Part shown: positions 57,916 through 64,000 of the stretch, piece after piece
Layout of the letters: each line of letters begins with the position of its first letter
How positions within the stretch are numbered: the stretch's first letter is position 1
Origin: Pyrocephalus nanus
Lineage: Eukaryota; Chordata; Aves; Passeriformes; Tyrannidae
Reading direction: 5' to 3'
Length of the DNA: 64,000 nucleotides
Assembly: GCA_038380795.1 (NCBI GenBank)
Contig: CM076259.1
Location: 98,195,739 to 98,259,738 of the forward strand
Notes under the pieces: model-generated
Databases searched by the model: none
What the model was told of the DNA's origin: nothing
Seen by the model: the letters and a program-made list of their open reading frames with translations, nothing else
Position numbers and translations under genes: made by a program

Positions 57916-60900
57916 TTATGAAATAGAGACTATGAAAACTAAGGCACAGTGCTCCTGTTTGTTGAGATGGGCCTTTCCTCCTCACCTGTATCTCCGAACA
58001 TCCAGAGAGACTGAAGTTTTGCGGGTCCTGCCAGTGATTACAGTGTAGAGCGCTTGTAACCATTCTCCTCTCTGAAAACATATAAAAAATGGAGGAGACT
58101 CAACTGCCTATTTCTCTCCCATTTTTAACAACTTTGAGCAGTCCAAATAACACACACTTCATTCCAAAATCTTGCTGTTTAGGTTTGCCCCCTAATGGGA
58201 AATAGCTCCAGTGCCCATCAAATTCCTTTCCTCTCAACTATTGCCTGCAGGGAGGGGGGCTGGCAAGGGAATGGCTTCAGAGCATGCCCAGCTCCATTTG
58301 CCCCCAAGGACACTAGCAGGAAATGATCCCAATTAACTCAGCTTTAGGAACACTGCCATCTGTACCACACGGGAAAATCATGGGACCATTGTCAGCTGAT
58401 GGTTCCTTTGCACGGTGCTCTAGGTGCTGAGAAGAGTTATTGTGCTAAAGGATGATAAGCAGAGGAGAAAAAAAAAAAAAAAAAAAAAGAATCCAATATA
58501 CCCTGAGGCTTCCCAAAGGAAAAAAGGAAGCAGGATAGCAGCTCAGTGGCTGGGTATGCACAGTGTTTATTAGCTCTGCTTTTCTTATTGTCAACTTCTG
58601 ATTTCACTCATTTTAAACATCGTCCAAAAATACCATCTATGTTACAGTGCCAGAGAAAACTGGAATAGATAATGTCCGACCAAGGAAAAAAAGTAAAGCA
58701 AATGTACACCTTAACTGAGCAGAGTAATTCATGCTGGCTAAGCATGCTGTATATTTGGGCACAAAAGATGTGAAATCCCAACTGACTTCAAAAGCAATAG
58801 AATCAGGTCTTTCAGAAAACAGCTTATCAAATATACACTTGCTAAAGCCCACAGGCATAAGCGTAATTGTATTTATTTCACAGAGCTTATTGGAATAAAA
58901 CTGCAATATCACCAGGCAGCAAAGCAACATTTGGCTTGCTTTCCATTGAAAAAAACCTGAGAAACTGTACATGTAAGATTTGTGGTACCTGATGCCTGCC
59001 AGTTCTCTCCATGCTTCTAAAATACCATTTTCAATTGAGACCTGGCAATCTTATGTATATGTAAACAGTCCCAAATTACATGCAGTGCAAAATATGCCAG
59101 GATCAGAAAGCAAAGTGTGACTGAGAATGGCTTTTTCCTACAAAATAGAAGTTATTCTTGAAGGGTTTCCCTTAAAACTAAACTGGAAGTGCAACTATAA
59201 ATTCTGAATCCAATTTCATCTCTGATAAGAAACCATCCAACCTTCACTGTCCCAGTAGCACTAGATAAAATTCTCTTTATTGGGAAATATCATCACAGGA
59301 GGCGGGAAAAGGGACACACGACATTTCTGTTTGACTTCTCCTCTGAACATCCTATATGAATCAGAAGTCAGAATATGAAGCAGTGAGAAAACAAAACCTG
59401 GTACAGGAGATGCAAAATCATATAAAGGTGAATTCCTCTGGAGAGGAAAAAAGCACTGCAGGCCAACCCACAGGAGCAGAGAGCCAACAGGAAATTGAGC
59501 CATGGTACTGCAGAACATGCAGGAGCCCTGACAGATCATCTAAGTACCTGGGAATTGTACAAGATTTCAGGACTGCCTAGGTTTGTCTTCTGCAGTGAAT
59601 TTCATGTGATTCGTTTAACAGAACTACTTGCAGCAAAAACAATATGGTATTTGCTAAAGGAACCACTCAGAGTAGTTAAAATAACAGGATAGTCAGAGAA
59701 ATGTAGTGATCCCACTTACTCCCTGATTCACCTCTGCTGCCTGAGAGTGTGGAGAGGTGAGAGGAATGAGAACAAGATTTCCAGTTTGTACAGCAGGACA
59801 TAAGCAAGGGATGAAATACTGTGGGTTCCTACCACAGTACTCTAGTGGTCTGCTATAACCTTTACCAAGACTGCAAATACAAAGGTATACCCTTACTTTC
59901 CAAAATCCAAAACAAATGCTACAGATGAACGAGGAAAAGCAAAACCCCCAAACTCCTCTACAGGAATAGCTTCCTGACATACTTCAGCCCTAACTCCTTT
60001 CATTTTTATAGGAAGAACATACAAAGCAGCAGTCTGGAAAATGGGAAAAGAAGGAAGCAAATCTAGATGCCATTTTGCAGCTGCATTTGTCTGAAGCTAG
60101 CATTTATATCGAATATAAAGTGTATAAAGAGCTTTTGGATTATTAAAAATAGCCTCTTCTGCACAGGGGTAAGAAGCTACAGATGCTGCAAACCAGTTGC
60201 AAGGGCAGTTCTGAATGAGGAAGTTCACATGTAATTGGAGACAGGTCTCCAATCATCTACAAAGCAAACCTATGGAGCAGCCTTTCGAAAAGAGTAGTGG
60301 GACTAGAACTCAAGCCTGTAAAGATGAATTTCTCAGATGCAGGTATCATATGGCTGTCTAGGTTAGCAGTTGGCTGGACCAAGTGATTCAGGCGGGTCTT
60401 TTCCCATCCATCTCTGAAAGATGGCAACTGTGACACAAAGGCCACACATCACCATCTCACAGACTTTTTTCTGCCGAGTTTACCTCGTCACTTGAATCTG
60501 GGTAAATAAAGTGGATCCAGAAGAAAATAAAGTAAGTCCTGCAAGAGAGGGGTAGAGAGCTGAAACTTCAAAATTTTGATCAAAAATAGTTACATGGTCA
60601 GCAAAATTTTATTTTCCATCCATGACCTAGTTGCCAAATGCCAAAAATTCATTAAATCCCGAAGTCAAAATTTGTCTCCAAAAGTGCTTACCAAGCCACA
60701 AATACAGCCCCATGACATCTGGGTGTCCATAACTGTAACACTGTGAGCCAGAAGCTGGAGTCTGAATTTTGGTGTTCAGCTTGGGCCCTCAAACATTGCT
60801 ATTGTGTGAGAAAGGCACTCTAATTCCTGCACCAGTCCAGCCATCCCTATGTCCTTCGCACAAGCACATCCCTTCCTCTGATAAAATGAAGGGAGGGGAA

Positions 60901-63300
60901 GGGCAATAGCAATACTTGGATTAAACTGATACATCTGGAAGGGATCCAGTTCTAATTAACCCCACGAGAAGAAAACCCCACTTTCCCTTCCACTCCCAGA
61001 AGTAAACTTTAGTCTCCTGGATCGTCCAGCACTAATGAACTCAGATGCATATTATGGAGCTATTCACATATGATCAGACATAAAGGAAAAAGCAACTACT
61101 GTCTTCCAAGGTATTAAAAAGATTCAAACCAGTTCAGTCCAGGTCATCACATCTGAAAATATGTTCACCACATAAAAAATTTAGGACCACCTTTTGTTTA
61201 ATTATTTCCAGGAAGTAATAGAAGATTTCTATTAGAGGTTAAATCCCAGGACCACTGTTAGCAGAGTGCACAATGTATGAGATCCTGGTTTAATACAGCT
61301 TTCAGGAGTTAGATTTTCACCATGCTTCAAGATGTAGTCTGAAAAAAATGTCTAGTTTTTAGTTGAACCCATTATAATAAAAGTGAGCTATACTGTAGCA
61401 ACAGAATATGTGAACAGCTGAAAGAAATACAGAATCATGAATCCTAAGCAAATAAAAACCTTCCATAAAGGAAACATTCCAAAATATATTTCCAAACAAT
61501 GGTTGACTGCAACCAAGTAATTCACACCCCGTCGTGAAACAAACAGTAATAATTCCTAGCAGACACTAGGGCCCAGAAGCAAACAATGATCCCCCTTTCT
61601 TTACCCCTCCTCTTCCAGACTGCTTTACAAAAAATGTGTGATTAAAAGTAGTATATATTAAAGCAAAGAACTGAACTCACTTTCAGCTCTAAGGGGAGAA
61701 GAGCTTAGTAAATGTATTTTTTCCTCAAGTGCTATTTCTAGCAGAATGCTCTTTGAGAAAATCAATCGACAAGCTTCAAAGTCAGCTTAACACTTCAAAA
61801 AATCACTTTCTATCAAAAGAATTTTTGGCATGAGGTTCAGCTATTGTTTTCAGTACTCCTTCCAAAGTCTGGTATGCTATAACAGTGCGGCTACAAGCCC
61901 AGACCTCACATAGGTGACCATGACTATGCACACTAATTTTGCAGTTACTTGAACTTGCAAGAAACTCAAGGAGCTGAGCTGGGACAATGTTCATATACTC
62001 TGTGTTAAAATCACCACCATTTTTGCTTAAAATGGCTTTACATTTCAATATAATTAATATTTTCCTATAGAAACTATAGAGCAAATTTCAGCCTTAGTCA
62101 GACAATGAACACTTTAAGTTGTTTAAGGCACTCCAATAATGCTAATATAAGTTGCAATGTTAAAAGTCAAGGGTTTTTACTAAAACTGTGTGAGTGACAG
62201 TTTCCTTCACTCTTTTAGACAGGCAGGCATGAGGAACAGCAATTAAATGTAAAGCACTTAAGGGGACAGGTCTGCCAAGCCCCTGCTGGCTGCCTTCTGG
62301 TTTGGGCAGGTGGAGCATCCTTCTGCCCACAACCTCTCCATTTGAGGACAGATATCCACATACCTGTCTTTTCTCTGTCCCAGCCAGTGCCAAAGGGAGG
62401 CAGCTCACTCACTCATGAACCTCACAAATCAGAAGTTTTTGAGAGGTCTAGTTAACCCCTGAAAAGATGGGTCAATCTGAGAAATCTGTATCCCCACCTG
62501 GAATAAAGACCATTATGCTTATGGGACTTAAAACCTTTACAAAATTTTGCAGAATCTACAGAAATTTTTAGTGATCCTAATATCAGAGAAGAATTAAAGT
62601 GTAAATATTGAGGGAGGATATTTTCTTTTTTAATCATTAATATCTTGTGGTTGATCCTTTACCTGGTTGCAAACCCTAAGGCAGTGTTCTCTTTACCCAA
62701 CCCATTCAGCTGTGGCTGAGGTATGAACTTTGGCAGTTCAAAGGTTTGACTACCATGCAAAGATTGCATGTATTTTGTATACTACTTACACTGTTATCAT
62801 CAGGGTACACATCCTACTGGAAAAAGCATCCATGTTCTGAAGAGTTTAGCTAATGCTGAATTTCTCTGTTAAAAGGACAAAAGTTTTTTTGAAGCCTGAT
62901 GATGAGATTGACCAAATTGTAGAGAAATCTCAAGAATTTGTTACTGCCCAGTAATAAAATTGTAACAGAAATCCAATAATAAAAGCACTTCAACAACAAA
63001 GTTATGTATAAACAATTTTGTGTGATCAGCTGCTCTAAAATACCATTCTAAAACTTACCCCTCTAGAACTTTATCTGAAAGCTTTTTCCTGAATTGAACC
63101 TTACAGACATGGGAACTTTTAAAAGTAGAAGTTTGGACATTTTTACTGTTGCAAGTGGTCTGTAGCATGTCATGTTTCAGATGGATTATTTAGGCTTTTG
63201 GTATGCCCATGCTTGTGGTCTTTTCTCCTCTCTCTTGCATAAATAAAAATAATTCAATTCTCATGCAGCCCATCCTCATATAATCTGTATGGGGCACAGA
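57916..63300. other. Gene-free unique DNA
   Basis: No supportable gene. One A21 homopolymer is listed separately. Frames at 58637-58972 (minus), 59261-59539 (minus) and 59693-59980 (minus) were examined and show no known domain. Nothing else of note is visible. Confidence 0.55.
58468..58488. repeat. Poly-A run, 21 nt
   Basis: Pure A homopolymer preceded by GAGGAG. No retrocopy is recognised to its left. Confidence 0.9.
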
Positions 63301-63960
<660 letters not shown>

Positions 63961-64000
63961 TCTCCATGCTACTTTGAACAGTAAAGACATGATTTTACTA

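Overview
The window looks like vertebrate, most probably bird, nuclear DNA from an intergenic desert or a very long intron. The evidence is two CR1-type non-LTR retrotransposon copies with the diagnostic CR1 3' end (a short hairpin followed by ATTCTATG-like octamers), very few other recognisable interspersed repeats, AT-rich unique sequence and scattered microsatellites. CR1 dominance with sparse repeats is typical of birds; turtles and crocodilians also carry CR1, so the class is an inference.

Layout: 1-2954 is unique AT-rich DNA. 2955-4635 is an old, strongly decayed, 5'-truncated CR1 copy (plus strand) that begins between the endonuclease and reverse-transcriptase parts of ORF2. 4636-54174 is about 50 kb without any supportable gene, broken by homopolymers (a 42-nt poly-T at 10094, G16 at 22175), an AGAT microsatellite, several A/C-rich low-complexity tracts, and a few perfect palindromes or foldbacks. 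54175-54356 is a long A/C-rich low-complexity tract. About 54590-57915 is a second, longer and better preserved CR1 copy (plus strand) carrying the 3' part of ORF1 (SGNH-esterase-like), nearly all of ORF2 (APE endonuclease plus reverse transcriptase), the 3' hairpin and the terminal octamers. 57916-63300 is again unique DNA. 63301-63960 is a 660-bp TTTC-type pyrimidine tract.

The only protein-coding history visible is that of the two CR1 copies, and both are dead. I saw no host exon, tRNA, rRNA, CRISPR array or prokaryotic-style operon. The remaining open reading frames are short, lack recognisable domains, and are what chance gives in this much DNA; several are translations of simple repeats. 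I found no convincing new biological system. The most informative observations are a compensatory base-pair change in the CR1 3' hairpin between the two copies, a perfect 14-bp foldback at 39155-39203, a symmetric GATA/E-box palindrome at 1251-1266, and the long H-DNA-prone TTTC tract.
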